From assembly GCF_030682845.1 (NCBI RefSeq), contig NZ_JAUXNK010000075.1:68234-132233 (forward strand): a stretch of DNA of 64,000 nt. The letters are read 5' to 3'. Within the stretch, counting starts at the first letter, position 1. Each line of letters begins with the position of its first letter. Positions 46,680 through 55,680 of this stretch are shown here, one piece after another. The translations under genes were made by a program, and so were the position numbers. This DNA is from Methanolobus sp. GTDB lineage: Archaea; Halobacteriota; Methanosarcinia; Methanosarcinales; Methanosarcinaceae. The notes under the pieces were generated by a model, which ran no database searches, was not told the origin of the DNA, and worked only from the letters and a program-made list of their open reading frames with translations.

Positions 46680-47414
46680 ATGGGAAATGAACTTGATTTT
46701 TATGGCAACATCAGGACTCCTGATGTCAGGATGCTTTACGATATGTCCGAGGTTCTCTTTGACAGGGAATGGCTCATATCCGCTGAAAATATGGAATTGT
46801 ACTACATGTACAGGAACCTGTACAGGAACAACTCTGAGCATGAGCTCATCAGCAGGCACAACCTAAGATATGATATCACGATAATACCTCCAAGGATGCT
46901 GGGCAGGGAATATATAAAGACCGCCGGCCATTATCACCCCCATGTTCCGGGAACTGAGCTTTCATACACTGAAGTTTACCAGGTGCTTGAGGGCAAAGCT
47001 ACTTACCTGCTGCAGAAGCAGGAAGGTGACATGATAACTGATGTAATGGTCTACAACGCAAAGAAGGGAGATTGTGTGCTCATACCTCCGGGATACGGGC
47101 ATATAACCATCAACGCTACCGGTGAGACCCTGAAGATGGCAAACTGGGTGTACAGGGATTTTTCCTCCATATACGGGACTATCAAGGAACTTTCAGGAGG
47201 GGCCTACTACCTGCTTGTGGAAGGATTCGTCAGGAATACCCGCTATCAGGATGTTCCGCCCATTCGGTTCATGGATGTCATGGATTATCCGGAACTGGGA
47301 CTTTTTGCAGGAAAGGATATGTACGAACTTGTCAATGATGTATCCCAGTTGGCATTCCTGGGAGAACCGCAGGATTACTCGTCCGTGTTTGAGAAAGCTA
47401 TTGCAGGAAAGTAA
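46680..47414 (+). CDS. pgi: Cupin-type glucose-6-phosphate isomerase
   Basis: A 244-residue protein with the archaeal cupin phosphoglucose isomerase fold, which interconverts glucose 6-phosphate and fructose 6-phosphate and uses a bound metal. The metal site is visible in TAGHYHPHVPGTE near residue 84 (two His and a Glu), with the second cupin motif IPPGYGHITIN supplying a further His. Typical enzymes are about 190 residues; the extra length is a C-terminal region after residue 195. ATG 46680 follows GGGTGAG. Confidence 0.9.
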   Translation: MGNELDFYGNIRTPDVRMLYDMSEVLFDREWLISAENMELYYMYRNLYRNNSEHELISRHNLRYDITIIPPRMLGREYIKTAGHYHPHVPGTELSYTEVYQVLEGKATYLLQKQEGDMITDVMVYNAKKGDCVLIPPGYGHITINATGETLKMANWVYRDFSSIYGTIKELSGGAYYLLVEGFVRNTRYQDVPPIRFMDVMDYPELGLFAGKDMYELVNDVSQLAFLGEPQDYSSVFEKAIAGK

Positions 47415-47430
47415 CTTTTTATGTGCGAAC

Positions 47431-47438
47431 ATATAAAT
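47431..47438 (+). promoter_or_regulatory. TATA box before the NrpR-like gene
   Basis: ATATAAAT overlaps the first in-frame ATG at 47437. Transcription from it would start near 47460, downstream of that ATG. The real start must therefore be the TTG at 47473, which has GAGGTG six bases upstream. Confidence 0.55.
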
Positions 47439-47472
47439 GGTCCGAGTTATTAGAACGGTTAGAGGTGTATCG

Positions 47473-48225
47473 TTGCAAAAAAATGGTCGTATACAGTTTA
47501 CTTCTGCCAGGATAGAGGACCTGATGTTCAGGACTACATTTGACCCCAGGACCCGTGAAGGGGACGTGATAGTTAATCTTTCCCTCATCAGCAGCAAAGA
47601 TTACGATGATGTCATCAAGATATTCAGTATGGCGATGAATAGCGGTCTCACGGTGAGTCCAATGATAAAGGTCTTCCGTGAAGGAGATGCGATAGGGAAC
47701 ATGATCATAGGGAAGAACGAGGTCGGTTTTGCAACGGTATGCAGTATAACTATCGACGGAATCCTCCTTAAATCCGGTGTGATGATAAAACCTAAATTTG
47801 GCGGTCTGGTGGAGATCCGGGAAGGCCTGCCTGTAAGGTTTACCAATGTGCTCACTTATCAAAGCACTACAATAGACCCCCTGGAAGTACTGATGTCACA
47901 GGAACTCACATCTGTCATGGAAATGCTCAGGACCGGGACGGGCAAGATCCTTGCGAACTTAAGGGAAGCCCCCATGATCGCACGGGACATCATCGACAGC
48001 ACTCTTTCCGATATGGTCGAGGCAGGTATAACAGGCATACTTGAGGTGGGTGAGCCCAATACAAGGATACTGGATATACCTGTGGAAAGGGACCACCTGG
48101 GCATCGTGGTCATAGGGGGCACGAACCCCATGGCTATTGTCCAGGAGCACGGCATTTCCATCAGGACCAATGCAATGTCCACTCTGATGAGCTTCAGTGA
48201 AATGAAACATATCAGGGAACTGTAA
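47473..48225 (+). CDS. NrpR-domain protein without DNA-binding domain (NrpRII-like)
   Basis: A protein of about 250 residues made of one NrpR regulatory domain (DUF128), with [26 protein letters not shown] at the start, [21 protein letters not shown] in the middle and [17 protein letters not shown] near the end. There is no winged helix. In Methanosarcina, NrpRI with a DNA-binding domain and NrpRII without one work together to repress nitrogen-assimilation genes and respond to 2-oxoglutarate; this gene fits NrpRII. The partner is not in the window. The start is TTG 47473, set by the TATA box and GAGGTG. Confidence 0.83.
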   Translation: MQKNGRIQFTSARIEDLMFRTTFDPRTREGDVIVNLSLISSKDYDDVIKIFSMAMNSGLTVSPMIKVFREGDAIGNMIIGKNEVGFATVCSITIDGILLKSGVMIKPKFGGLVEIREGLPVRFTNVLTYQSTTIDPLEVLMSQELTSVMEMLRTGTGKILANLREAPMIARDIIDSTLSDMVEAGITGILEVGEPNTRILDIPVERDHLGIVVIGGTNPMAIVQEHGISIRTNAMSTLMSFSEMKHIREL

Positions 48226-48280
48226 GCATCAAGCATCTAAGCGATGCCAATGTATATCCTTCCAATGCGCTTTGGAAATA

Positions 48281-49663
48281 TCAGGTGCGGCCTGTTATCT
48301 GCCTGGCTATGAGCTCATTCAGTCGCTCAATGAATTCCTCTTTTTTACCAAAAGGTACTGTTGCACCCGCAGCAATGTCATGCCCTCCTCCGGCGCCTCC
48401 GATCTCCTGGCACACCTGGCTGATGGCTTCTGAAAGGTTGAGCCCTTTGTTCACAAGCTCCTGTGTGCCTCTTGCAGATACCTTATGTCCGTCCTCCTTA
48501 TCGGCAAATGCTACGATGGGGAGATGCCGGTTGTTGGATGCATGGCTCATACCCGCAACTATCCCGACAATAGTTTCCGGTATAGAGCTACCTGCATCGA
48601 AATATTGGAGGTTCGATAACTGAGTTACTCCTTTTTCCCTGACAAAGTTAAGGCCGTCCACAAGGTTCTTGCGGTGCTCGCCCAGGAGCTTCTTCGAATC
48701 CTCATAAGCCTCTCCCCTGTTCCCCATGCAGACAGCCATTCCGATATCTGCTTTCATGTATCGTCCAGTGGCATTAAGTAGAGTGGCGTATTCGCTGGCG
48801 TCTCTCATTTCGGTTCCTTCACTTTCCTGCAGGAGTATGTAGCACTCGCTGACCAGGCGGTTGACGCTGTATGATGAAAGGCCGTTCTTCACCGAATATT
48901 GAAGGAGGGAAGAAGTCACCTTTATTTTTTCTTCCTCTGTAAGGTCTATCCACCTGCGCCATCTCTCATCTTCTGCGCAGCGGAATCCTATCTTCCGGAG
49001 GAATTCTATGCAAGCGTCCTCGTTGCCTGTAAGCCCCGGCAGATAAGGGTCTGAAGAATACTGCAGCATTTTATAGACCGGCCTTGTCTGCTTGCCGAAA
49101 AGGGATATATCTGTCTTTGCTGTGATGATGTCCGGATTATTGTCAAGTATCTCCCGGTTGAGACTTACGAGTTTGCCATATTTGCGGTATTGCATATCTC
49201 CAATACATCCTACGATGGCAAGGTCTGCAAGATCCCTGTTACTTCCGAGCTGTTCCGCAAGCAGGAATGCAGTCCCTGAGCCGCTGATCTCAAAGGAACC
49301 ATTGGCCCCGAAAAGATGAGGGTTGAGGTGCATTTCCAGATCTCCCTGTGGACGGTGATGGTCAGCAACTACTGCATGCAGTCCGTAATTGTTAATATGT
49401 TCTATCTGCCCGCTGCCAAGGTCTGTAAATATCACAAGTTCGGGGTTCTCGTTTGCAAGCTTCCTGACGATATTCTCATCAAGCTGTTTCACAAAAAGCA
49501 TCTCATACTCGATACCAGCTCTTTCCATTGACCTGGCAATGATAGCCGCAGAACTTATCCCGTCGGCATCGATATGCGACACCAATTGCACTTCTTTGTG
49601 TTTCTTTATCTCCTCTGCGCACCTTCTGGCACGCTGAGCCATTTGTATCATGGTGTCAGACAT
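48281..49663 (-). CDS. DHH-family RecJ-like exonuclease (GAN-type)
   Basis: A 460-residue DHH phosphoesterase. Motifs are SHIDADGISS near residue 30, FTDLGSG near 80, ADHHRP near 98 and GCIGDM, with the DHHA1 domain at the C terminus (GGAGGGHDIAAGATVPFG). Archaeal RecJ relatives act as single-strand exonucleases and as the GINS-associated nuclease with the replicative helicase. The preceding Hjc-like nuclease gene on the same strand ends ten bases before this start, so they form an operon. Archaea often have several such paralogues, so which one this is stays open. Confidence 0.87.
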   Translation of the reverse strand: MSDTMIQMAQRARRCAEEIKKHKEVQLVSHIDADGISSAAIIARSMERAGIEYEMLFVKQLDENIVRKLANENPELVIFTDLGSGQIEHINNYGLHAVVADHHRPQGDLEMHLNPHLFGANGSFEISGSGTAFLLAEQLGSNRDLADLAIVGCIGDMQYRKYGKLVSLNREILDNNPDIITAKTDISLFGKQTRPVYKMLQYSSDPYLPGLTGNEDACIEFLRKIGFRCAEDERWRRWIDLTEEEKIKVTSSLLQYSVKNGLSSYSVNRLVSECYILLQESEGTEMRDASEYATLLNATGRYMKADIGMAVCMGNRGEAYEDSKKLLGEHRKNLVDGLNFVREKGVTQLSNLQYFDAGSSIPETIVGIVAGMSHASNNRHLPIVAFADKEDGHKVSARGTQELVNKGLNLSEAISQVCQEIGGAGGGHDIAAGATVPFGKKEEFIERLNELIARQITGRT

Positions 49664-49672
49664 CTTTCCTCA

Positions 49673-50170
49673 TCATATTGCCTTTGAATTCTTCTTCCAG
49701 CCATCTGGATCGATTACGTATTTGTTTCCTGTTCTCTCCATCCTGCAGAACTCCTGGATCTCTCCGATGGTGAATTTGGTCATCTCATCCTGATGGAACC
49801 TGGCATCAAGCACGTCCCAGGGAACGATATAAGCTTCCCTTGAATGTCCGACTCCCATTTTCAGTTCCACAGCAAGAAAACCTGTTCTCCCGGAGCGTTT
49901 CAGGAAATCAGATATCCTGTCTATCTGGTGTGAACCGTTCTTGTCTGTAGTGAAGTGCTGGGTGAAATACAGCGCTTTCGCCCCTTTATCGACAGAGATA
50001 CTCTTGCACTCTATGCCCAGATAGTAGTCCGGATTGAGTGAATCTACAAGCACATCCAGGAACTGCGCAGTGAACCTGTGCTGCTTCAGGCGGTGAGCGA
50101 TGCCTTTTATGTTCTTTTCTTCAAAATATTTATTGAACGACTGGACAAGTACTCTTTCAAACTCTGTCAT
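49673..50170 (-). CDS. Hjc-like PD-(D/E)XK nuclease
   Basis: A 165-residue protein with FLDVLVDS near residue 37 and LGIECKSIS near residue 52, the D-x(n)-E-x-K core of restriction-like nucleases, with an N-terminal glutamate (EFERVLVQSFN) as in archaeal Holliday junction resolvases. It is slightly longer than Hjc of Pyrococcus. A role in cleaving branched DNA is likely. It is the first gene of an operon with the RecJ-like exonuclease, a natural pairing for recombination or fork repair. Confidence 0.75.
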   Translation of the reverse strand: MTEFERVLVQSFNKYFEEKNIKGIAHRLKQHRFTAQFLDVLVDSLNPDYYLGIECKSISVDKGAKALYFTQHFTTDKNGSHQIDRISDFLKRSGRTGFLAVELKMGVGHSREAYIVPWDVLDARFHQDEMTKFTIGEIQEFCRMERTGNKYVIDPDGWKKNSKAI

Positions 50171-50266
50171 ACAAAACCTGCTTTTTAGGATAAGATAATC
50201 CTTATAATTTAAAAATACTGTGTATTTGCGTTAACTTGATGTACTTTATGCTTCAATTATCCGGGG

Positions 50267-50446
50267 ATGAATAAGAGAAACATGGAAATACTATCCTCAG
50301 TAGGCTCTGTGATCCTGCTGACAATACTTTTCATTCTGGTCCACCAGAACATCCCGCAGTCCCAGGAATATGGTTTTGTTGTTGCGCTTGTTGTCTTTAT
50401 AGTAGTTGTTTCCTTAATTGGTCTTAAACTGACCAGGATGGAATGA
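50267..50446 (+). CDS. Small two-helix membrane protein coupled to the next gene
   Basis: A frame of 59 codons from ATG 50267 (54 from ATG 50282) to TGA 50444-50446. The product has two hydrophobic helices, near residues 12-24 and 38-54, joined by a polar turn (HQNIPQSQEYG). Its stop overlaps the ATG of the YjbQ-family gene (ATGA), which supports real translation. No family recognised; small unlabelled proteins of this kind often modulate larger membrane partners. Confidence 0.6.
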   Translation: MNKRNMEILSSVGSVILLTILFILVHQNIPQSQEYGFVVALVVFIVVVSLIGLKLTRME

Positions 50447-50886
50447 AGCCGGGATGTGTAATGGCGGTATTTACAGGTTATCTGGAATTCGATACTAAAG
50501 GGGACACTGATATCATAGATGTGACTTCCCGTGTCGCAGGGATTGTTGCCTCATCCTCTATCATTGATGGTACTGTTCTGGTATTTGCACCGGGTTCCAC
50601 AGCTGCAATAACCACACTTGAATATGAGCCGGGTCTTGTTTCTGATCTTCGGGAAGCCCTGGACCGCCTTGTTCCGCAGGATATGTATTATAAACATCAT
50701 GAAAAGTGGCACGACGGGAACGGACATTCTCATATAAGGGCTTCACTGCTTGGGCAAAGCAAATCTTTCCCTGTGATCAAGGGGAACATATTACTTGGTA
50801 CATGGCAGCAGATTATTTTTATCGATCTTGACAACCGTCCTCGCTCAAGAAAAGTAGTAGTTCAGGTATGCGGGGAAAGGGCATAG
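50443..50886 (+). CDS. YjbQ/UPF0047-family protein
   Basis: A 147-residue protein of the COG0432 family. It has the usual ending GTWQQIIFIDLDNRPRSRKVVVQV and a conserved HEKWHDGNGHSHIRASLLG containing the histidines near the active site. Bacterial members complement thiamine-phosphate synthase mutants weakly and were named secondary thiamine-phosphate synthases; the true role is unsettled. ATG 50443 overlaps the small membrane protein stop, though an in-frame ATG at 50461 also exists. The gene ends in TAG. Confidence 0.85.
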   Translation: MKPGCVMAVFTGYLEFDTKGDTDIIDVTSRVAGIVASSSIIDGTVLVFAPGSTAAITTLEYEPGLVSDLREALDRLVPQDMYYKHHEKWHDGNGHSHIRASLLGQSKSFPVIKGNILLGTWQQIIFIDLDNRPRSRKVVVQVCGERA

Positions 50887-50965
50887 GTACCGGAAGATAA
50901 AAAGTTGATAATATAATAGAAACCCTGATTCCGGAAATCAGGATCTCTTTTGTGGATATTTCATT

Positions 50966-51367
50966 TCAGTTATTCTGCTTGACAAGGAATTTAACAAAAT
51001 CCGGGCTAAGCCTTGTTTCCCTGACCATCTTGTCCTCGATCTCATCGTCTGAGAGTCCGTCTGCCCTGTACTGGTCAATACGGTCATAAACACTCTGTGA
51101 AACCTCTGAGTATTCATTGATATCTTTCCGGTGTCCCCATACATCGCCTTCAAGAAGGTCGATTCCCTGCATTTCAAGGTACATCCTGGCTGAGTTTGAA
51201 ATGGTCCTCTTGTAGGAGCTTGGGATGTGTAATGCCTTTACGTTGGGGCATTTCATGACAAGGGAGAATATATCAGTGTTAGATGGCCGGAACGCAAGAT
51301 GTACGATTTCTTCATTCTGTCCAAGCGTATTAATCTCATCTTTTGAACTTACGACTCTTATTTTCAT
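50966..51367 (-). CDS. DUF1699-like protein of methanogens
   Basis: A 133-residue protein with an N-terminal alpha/beta half (KIRVVSSKDEINTL, then PNVKALHIPSSYKRTIS) and a helical C-terminal half (LSDDEIEDKMVRETRLSPDFVKFLV). I recognise it as similar to the DUF1699 proteins found in Methanosarcina; function unknown. A long AT-rich region lies upstream and should hold its promoter. Confidence 0.7.
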   Translation of the reverse strand: MKIRVVSSKDEINTLGQNEEIVHLAFRPSNTDIFSLVMKCPNVKALHIPSSYKRTISNSARMYLEMQGIDLLEGDVWGHRKDINEYSEVSQSVYDRIDQYRADGLSDDEIEDKMVRETRLSPDFVKFLVKQNN

Positions 51368-51853
51368 GTTTTATCACCTTATTTTAATATGCGCATATTA
51401 TTTTGCCACAAACTGTGCAGCATTTTACCCAGTAATAAATTAGTGTATATACAAAGTTTTATTTAAAGGTTCCTAAACATATAAGATTATACTCATAGTA
51501 TAAATTAGTTTAATCGTATAATGTCTATTTTTATTTAGGCAGACCTTGCTTTATAAATAGCCGTCGAGGACAGTGATCTTAACAATTTTGTGTGAATCCA
51601 ATGGAATGCATAATTTTTAATATTCGTAATTTTATATTCAAATTGAAACCTTATTTTATGTTTATCTTATTCTTTATTATCCAACCTTAATTTTTATTTA
51701 TTCAACTCTAAATATAATCAAAGTATTGTATACACATACAGCAATTTGTATTTAAGTTTTTCTCACTTTCAATAAAGAAGCCTATCTCATCCTTCGCAGG
51801 ATACATTTCTTATGTAAATCTATTTATAAATAAAATGACATTCCCTCTTTGTC
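51368..51853. other. 486-base AT-rich divergent intergenic region
   Basis: No open frame or RNA gene is recognised between the DUF1699-like gene and the membrane protein. The sequence is very AT-rich with many TATA-like runs (for example near 51475 and 51820-51835). Its length for two small genes suggests regulatory content or decayed DNA. Confidence 0.4.
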
Positions 51854-52666
51854 ATGCCACCACATACAGCGAGCCCTCGGATTAAAATGAATATTCGATT
51901 CAGCTATCTGCTCTTTGGTGTGATACTTACTTATTTCTCGAGCTATCTGCCTGATCTTTCAGGGGTAGTGGGGATAGAAGGAACAAGAATAAGCTCCTTG
52001 GTTGCATTTGGATCGTTGAATGGCATGCTTTTCGGTCCTTTCTGGGGTGCTATTGTTTCAGGTACAGGCATGTTTCTTCATGAGCTCAACACTCCCGGCT
52101 ATATCAGCAAGAACGCATTCAGCATGCTCTCTCTCTTCTTCATAATGCTGTGCTCAGTGGTTTCAGGCCTGATAGTTCAAAGGCAGCATCGTATGGCTGC
52201 ACTTATCTACGGGTTCCTGTTGTTTTTGTGGTACTCTACGGATGTCGGCAGGGAAGCTTACTATTATCCCTGGTTCCATATAATCACATTAATAGCGTTT
52301 CTAGTAGTCGGCAAATATGTTGTAGAGTCTATCCACTCAAAAACGTTTATTTTTATCTATTTGTTCTTTGCAGCCCTTTTAGGTGTCCTCTCGGATCATA
52401 TCGCAGGCTCCATTGCCTATTCCTACATTTATGACCTGCCAGCATCTGCATTTTCTTCCGTAGTGCTGCTCTATCCAATGGAACGCGCCATACTGGCGTT
52501 GAGTGCCACTCTCATTGCATTTTTCATTCTGGCTATCTACAGGGACTTAATCCTGTCTTCCGATAACTTCAAAGAAGATGTCGACAGGCTCAAATCACAG
52601 GAACTGGAGGAGTATTTGAACCGCGATGTAATGCAGATAATTGAAAATGAAGGGTATGAACGCTGA
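51854..52666 (+). CDS. Multi-pass membrane protein, unknown
   Basis: A 270-residue membrane protein with about six hydrophobic segments, near residues 15-32, 50-75, 95-112, 118-134, 140-158 and 165-235, and a charged helical C-terminal tail (about 240-270). The arrangement, with a small glycine-rich second segment (GSLNGMLFGPFWGAIVSGTGMFL), recalls substrate-binding components of ECF transporters, but no ECF ATPase is nearby. I do not assign a substrate. The start could be ATG 51854 or the internal ATG at 51887. Confidence 0.65.
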   Translation: MPPHTASPRIKMNIRFSYLLFGVILTYFSSYLPDLSGVVGIEGTRISSLVAFGSLNGMLFGPFWGAIVSGTGMFLHELNTPGYISKNAFSMLSLFFIMLCSVVSGLIVQRQHRMAALIYGFLLFLWYSTDVGREAYYYPWFHIITLIAFLVVGKYVVESIHSKTFIFIYLFFAALLGVLSDHIAGSIAYSYIYDLPASAFSSVVLLYPMERAILALSATLIAFFILAIYRDLILSSDNFKEDVDRLKSQELEEYLNRDVMQIIENEGYER

Positions 52667-52691
52667 CAAGGCTGCTTTTCCGGCCAAGGGT

Positions 52692-53447
52692 CTATTGAAA
52701 ACTTTCCAGTTTATGCTTCATGCATGAGATGGCCATGGAAAACACATGTCCCCTGTCTGAAAGGACCAGTATCTCCTGGCTCCTTGTTGCAATATTGCAC
52801 ATGCATGGTATCGTCACAAGCACAGGTATGTCGTAACGCTTTTGCTGCAGAACATTCCCATCAACTGAGCAGTGATGCATATTGTCGACTATGGCGCACT
52901 TCTTGTTAAGGGACTTGTAGACTCCATTAACAAGCTGTTCAGTACAATCAAAGCAGGCTTTAGTAGGGCTCTGCACTATCAGGACGATGTCAGAGGCTGC
53001 AACAGCATTGATCGACTCATACTCTACCCCGGGCCCCGTATCAAATATGATCACATCTGTCCCGTTCCTGATAAGTTCTTTTTTCCCGATGATTATATTT
53101 TTCAGTGCATTAGACTGCCATTTCCTGTCTTTGCTCGCAAGTTCTCGTATCTCGTTTATATCCGCCTTGGAATAGCCAACAAGGAATTTTCCATTTGTCC
53201 CAAGTTCTCCGCTTACATCCACTACCACTTCATTGATCCCTCTTTTCCCGGAGAGCAGGTCATTGACCCAGAAGGGTATGCCGGATGTGTCATGTTTGAA
53301 GAATGTACGCAGAGACGGTCCCCTTACATCCATATCCAGCAGGCACACATTCCTTCCATCAAGAGCATAAGCTGCGGCAAGATTTACTGAGATACTCGTT
53401 TTTCCGGTCCCGCCTTTTGCTGAATGTACTGCTATTGTGAATGTCAT
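52692..53447 (-). CDS. MinD/ParA-family ATPase
   Basis: A 251-residue deviant Walker A ATPase with HSAKGGTGKTSIS near residue 8, switch I near LLDMDVRGPSLR and switch II around VIIFDTGPGVEYE. It belongs to the MinD/Mrp/CooC superfamily, which includes cell-positioning proteins and nickel-insertion factors. Three Cys residues (CFDCTEQL, HHCSVDG) may be meaningful. Start 53447 has AGGAG upstream; the longer frame from 53522 lacks support. The next gene upstream, a winged-helix protein, is on the same strand 111 bases away. Confidence 0.8.
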   Translation of the reverse strand: MTFTIAVHSAKGGTGKTSISVNLAAAYALDGRNVCLLDMDVRGPSLRTFFKHDTSGIPFWVNDLLSGKRGINEVVVDVSGELGTNGKFLVGYSKADINEIRELASKDRKWQSNALKNIIIGKKELIRNGTDVIIFDTGPGVEYESINAVAASDIVLIVQSPTKACFDCTEQLVNGVYKSLNKKCAIVDNMHHCSVDGNVLQQKRYDIPVLVTIPCMCNIATRSQEILVLSDRGHVFSMAISCMKHKLESFQ

Positions 53448-53558
53448 AGCAACTCGCTGCTCCTGAACAGTTTGGAGCAATTTAGACTTTTGATAAGAAA
53501 TACTTTTCCTTTGAATGTACACGATAAATAATAATAAAATGTAAGGAGTTTCCGGGTA

Positions 53559-53909
53559 TCAACACATGTTGCTGTTGATATGGAAATACACTTTCCTTCC
53601 TTCTCTGTATTTCTCAACATGTTCCATTCGTACAAGCTGATTGAGGTAATTGCTTTCAACAGCTCTTTCCTTGCGGGTGATCTCTGCAATATCTTCAGCC
53701 GTCGCGGGTCCGATCTCAAAGAGTGTGGTTGCTGTAGTACGCAAATGATCAGGCAGTGAAAGCAGCATCATGACATCCAGTGAACTGTTCACATTCAATT
53801 TTTCATTTGAAAAAGGAACTATTTCTCCTTTTGACAGCAACCTGTCCAATTTGGAATTGATCTCTTTAAGATTATAAAGTATCTCCTCAAGGATTTCGTT
53901 TTCAGGCAT
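53559..53909 (-). CDS. Winged-helix regulator, small
   Basis: A 116-residue protein with an N-terminal helical part (EEILYNLKEINSKLDRLL, a possible coiled coil) and a C-terminal winged helix (LRTTATTLFEIGPATAEDIAEIT followed by recognition helix and the wing EKYREGRKVYFHI). It resembles TrmB/ArsR-like archaeal regulators. It probably controls itself or the MinD-like gene downstream. The ending has a single cysteine. Confidence 0.75.
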   Translation of the reverse strand: MPENEILEEILYNLKEINSKLDRLLSKGEIVPFSNEKLNVNSSLDVMMLLSLPDHLRTTATTLFEIGPATAEDIAEITRKERAVESNYLNQLVRMEHVEKYREGRKVYFHINSNMC

Positions 53910-54001
53910 TATTTTCCCTTTTGTTTTTATCTGCTATTTAGCATGCTTCCTGATATTTATTCAGGTTTACTGGTTAATCAAAATAAATCTTTTCATTTCC
54001 C

Positions 54002-55648
54002 TTATCCCAGTTTCCTTGACATGTATACCCCGTCAAGTTCATAGCCCAACTTACGGTAGTATCCTCTCACGCCTATGCCACTAAGGATTGCCATTTTGCT
54101 ATAACCTGCGTCAAGGGATATCTCCTCTGCACATGCAACTAGTTCCCTGCCATACCCTCTGTGCTGCCAGTCAAACTTTCCGGCGCTATCGCCCACAGCC
54201 ACCATGGAACCATATACATGCAACTCTCTTCCCAGAGCAGCATTCTCAAGTTCTTCCCGGTGTGGCATGGAAGGGAAGCGCAGCCTCATGAAGCCTATGA
54301 GTATATCCTGAACCGTGTCCTCAAAAGCAATAAAATGCTCCTTTCCTCCGCAACAGTCATAACTTTCGACCGTGAGCTCGATATGTTCGTAATCGGGCTC
54401 TCTTCCTTTGAGGATATTATGTCCTACTTCGCGGCACCTGATACATCGGCACCTTCCCCCATGCCGCTCAAGATGGTCCTGTGCAAGCTGTCTCACGTTG
54501 CTTTTCCTGACACCGGCAAGTATCTGGGGAGCAGGAATATCTCTTTGTATGCGTTGCAGGCGGACCCATTTCGGTACAAGTGACTTGATCTGCGCCAGAA
54601 GCCCCACAGCGTCTTCGTCTGTTATCGCGCTATAATCTCCGCCCTCCCACATTTTATGCAGTTCTGTGCCTTCTGTGACAAGCGTGGGGTATATCTTAAG
54701 ATAGTCAGGCATGAATCTCGGGTCAGTGAACAGTCTTTTGAAATTCCTTATCTCGCTTTCCTCATTCATGCCTGGAAGCCCGGGCATCATGTGGAATCCT
54801 ACCTTAAGGGCACTGTCCCTCAGCACTCTGTTAGCTTCAGTGCTGTCTGCAACAGTATGCCCTCTGCGCATTCTTGAGAGCACGAAGTCATAAGTACTCT
54901 GAACGCCGATCTCGACTTTGGTAGCTCCAAGTTCCAGCATCCTGTCAATATGTTCAGGCTTTGTCCAGTCCGGCCTGGTCTCAAAGGTAATACCTGTATT
55001 TCTCACCTCTGCGGTCTCATTGGCCTTGTGTACCTCTTCCAGGGTGACATAGGGGCAAGCCTCTCCTATAGTATTGGCATCATTGCGCCACTCAGTACCA
55101 TAAAAGTCGTTCATTGCCTCAATACAGCGTTTTGCATACCATTCCTGGTAGTCTACAGACCTTGCGGAAAAAGTGCCGCCCATGACAATGAGTTCGGCTT
55201 TCTTTATCTCATGCCCTATCTCCTTTAGCTGCCTAAGCCTGGAAGTAACTATCCTGTAAGGGTCGTAGTCGTGCTGTATCGCACGCATGGTGGAAGGCTC
55301 CCTGCCCATGTAACTTTGGGGGGAATTGAATTGCGAATCCGGTCCTCCCGGGCAGGGAACGCATATTCCGTGAGGACAGGGCGCAGGGGACGTCATAGCT
55401 GCTATGACCGCGACCCCTGATATGGTACGCACCGGTTTTCGTTGCAGGATATCCCTTACCTTTTCCTGTTCTTCTTCGTTGCCTGTCATGATAATGTCTG
55501 CATTCTTCGGGAGGCTGGCAAGCCTGCAGCTCTTTGCTGTTCTCTTCTTCTCCACGTTCAGTTGGCGCAGATCGGTGATCTTCCCGGCGATAACCAACTC
55601 AAGTATCTCTCTGCATGCTTTATTATAATCAGTGTCTTGCGCAGTCAT
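54002..55648 (-). CDS. elp3: Elp3 tRNA uridine-34 acetyl/carboxymethyl transferase
   Basis: A 548-residue archaeal Elp3 that modifies wobble uridines toward cm5U. The radical-SAM cysteines occur as CPHGICVPCPGG near residue 94, in the CxxxxCxxC spacing typical of Elp3, and a GNAT acetyltransferase domain fills the last 160 residues (ending GYSKMAILSGIGVRGYYRKLGYELDG). A zinc-site segment CRCIRCREVG lies between them. In archaea Elp3 works without the other Elongator subunits. It is the last gene of the secF-secD-rfc-like-elp3 run. Confidence 0.93.
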   Translation of the reverse strand: MTAQDTDYNKACREILELVIAGKITDLRQLNVEKKRTAKSCRLASLPKNADIIMTGNEEEQEKVRDILQRKPVRTISGVAVIAAMTSPAPCPHGICVPCPGGPDSQFNSPQSYMGREPSTMRAIQHDYDPYRIVTSRLRQLKEIGHEIKKAELIVMGGTFSARSVDYQEWYAKRCIEAMNDFYGTEWRNDANTIGEACPYVTLEEVHKANETAEVRNTGITFETRPDWTKPEHIDRMLELGATKVEIGVQSTYDFVLSRMRRGHTVADSTEANRVLRDSALKVGFHMMPGLPGMNEESEIRNFKRLFTDPRFMPDYLKIYPTLVTEGTELHKMWEGGDYSAITDEDAVGLLAQIKSLVPKWVRLQRIQRDIPAPQILAGVRKSNVRQLAQDHLERHGGRCRCIRCREVGHNILKGREPDYEHIELTVESYDCCGGKEHFIAFEDTVQDILIGFMRLRFPSMPHREELENAALGRELHVYGSMVAVGDSAGKFDWQHRGYGRELVACAEEISLDAGYSKMAILSGIGVRGYYRKLGYELDGVYMSRKLG

Positions 55649-55680
55649 TTATTGTAAGCCCTATCCTCTGCAGCCCTGCA

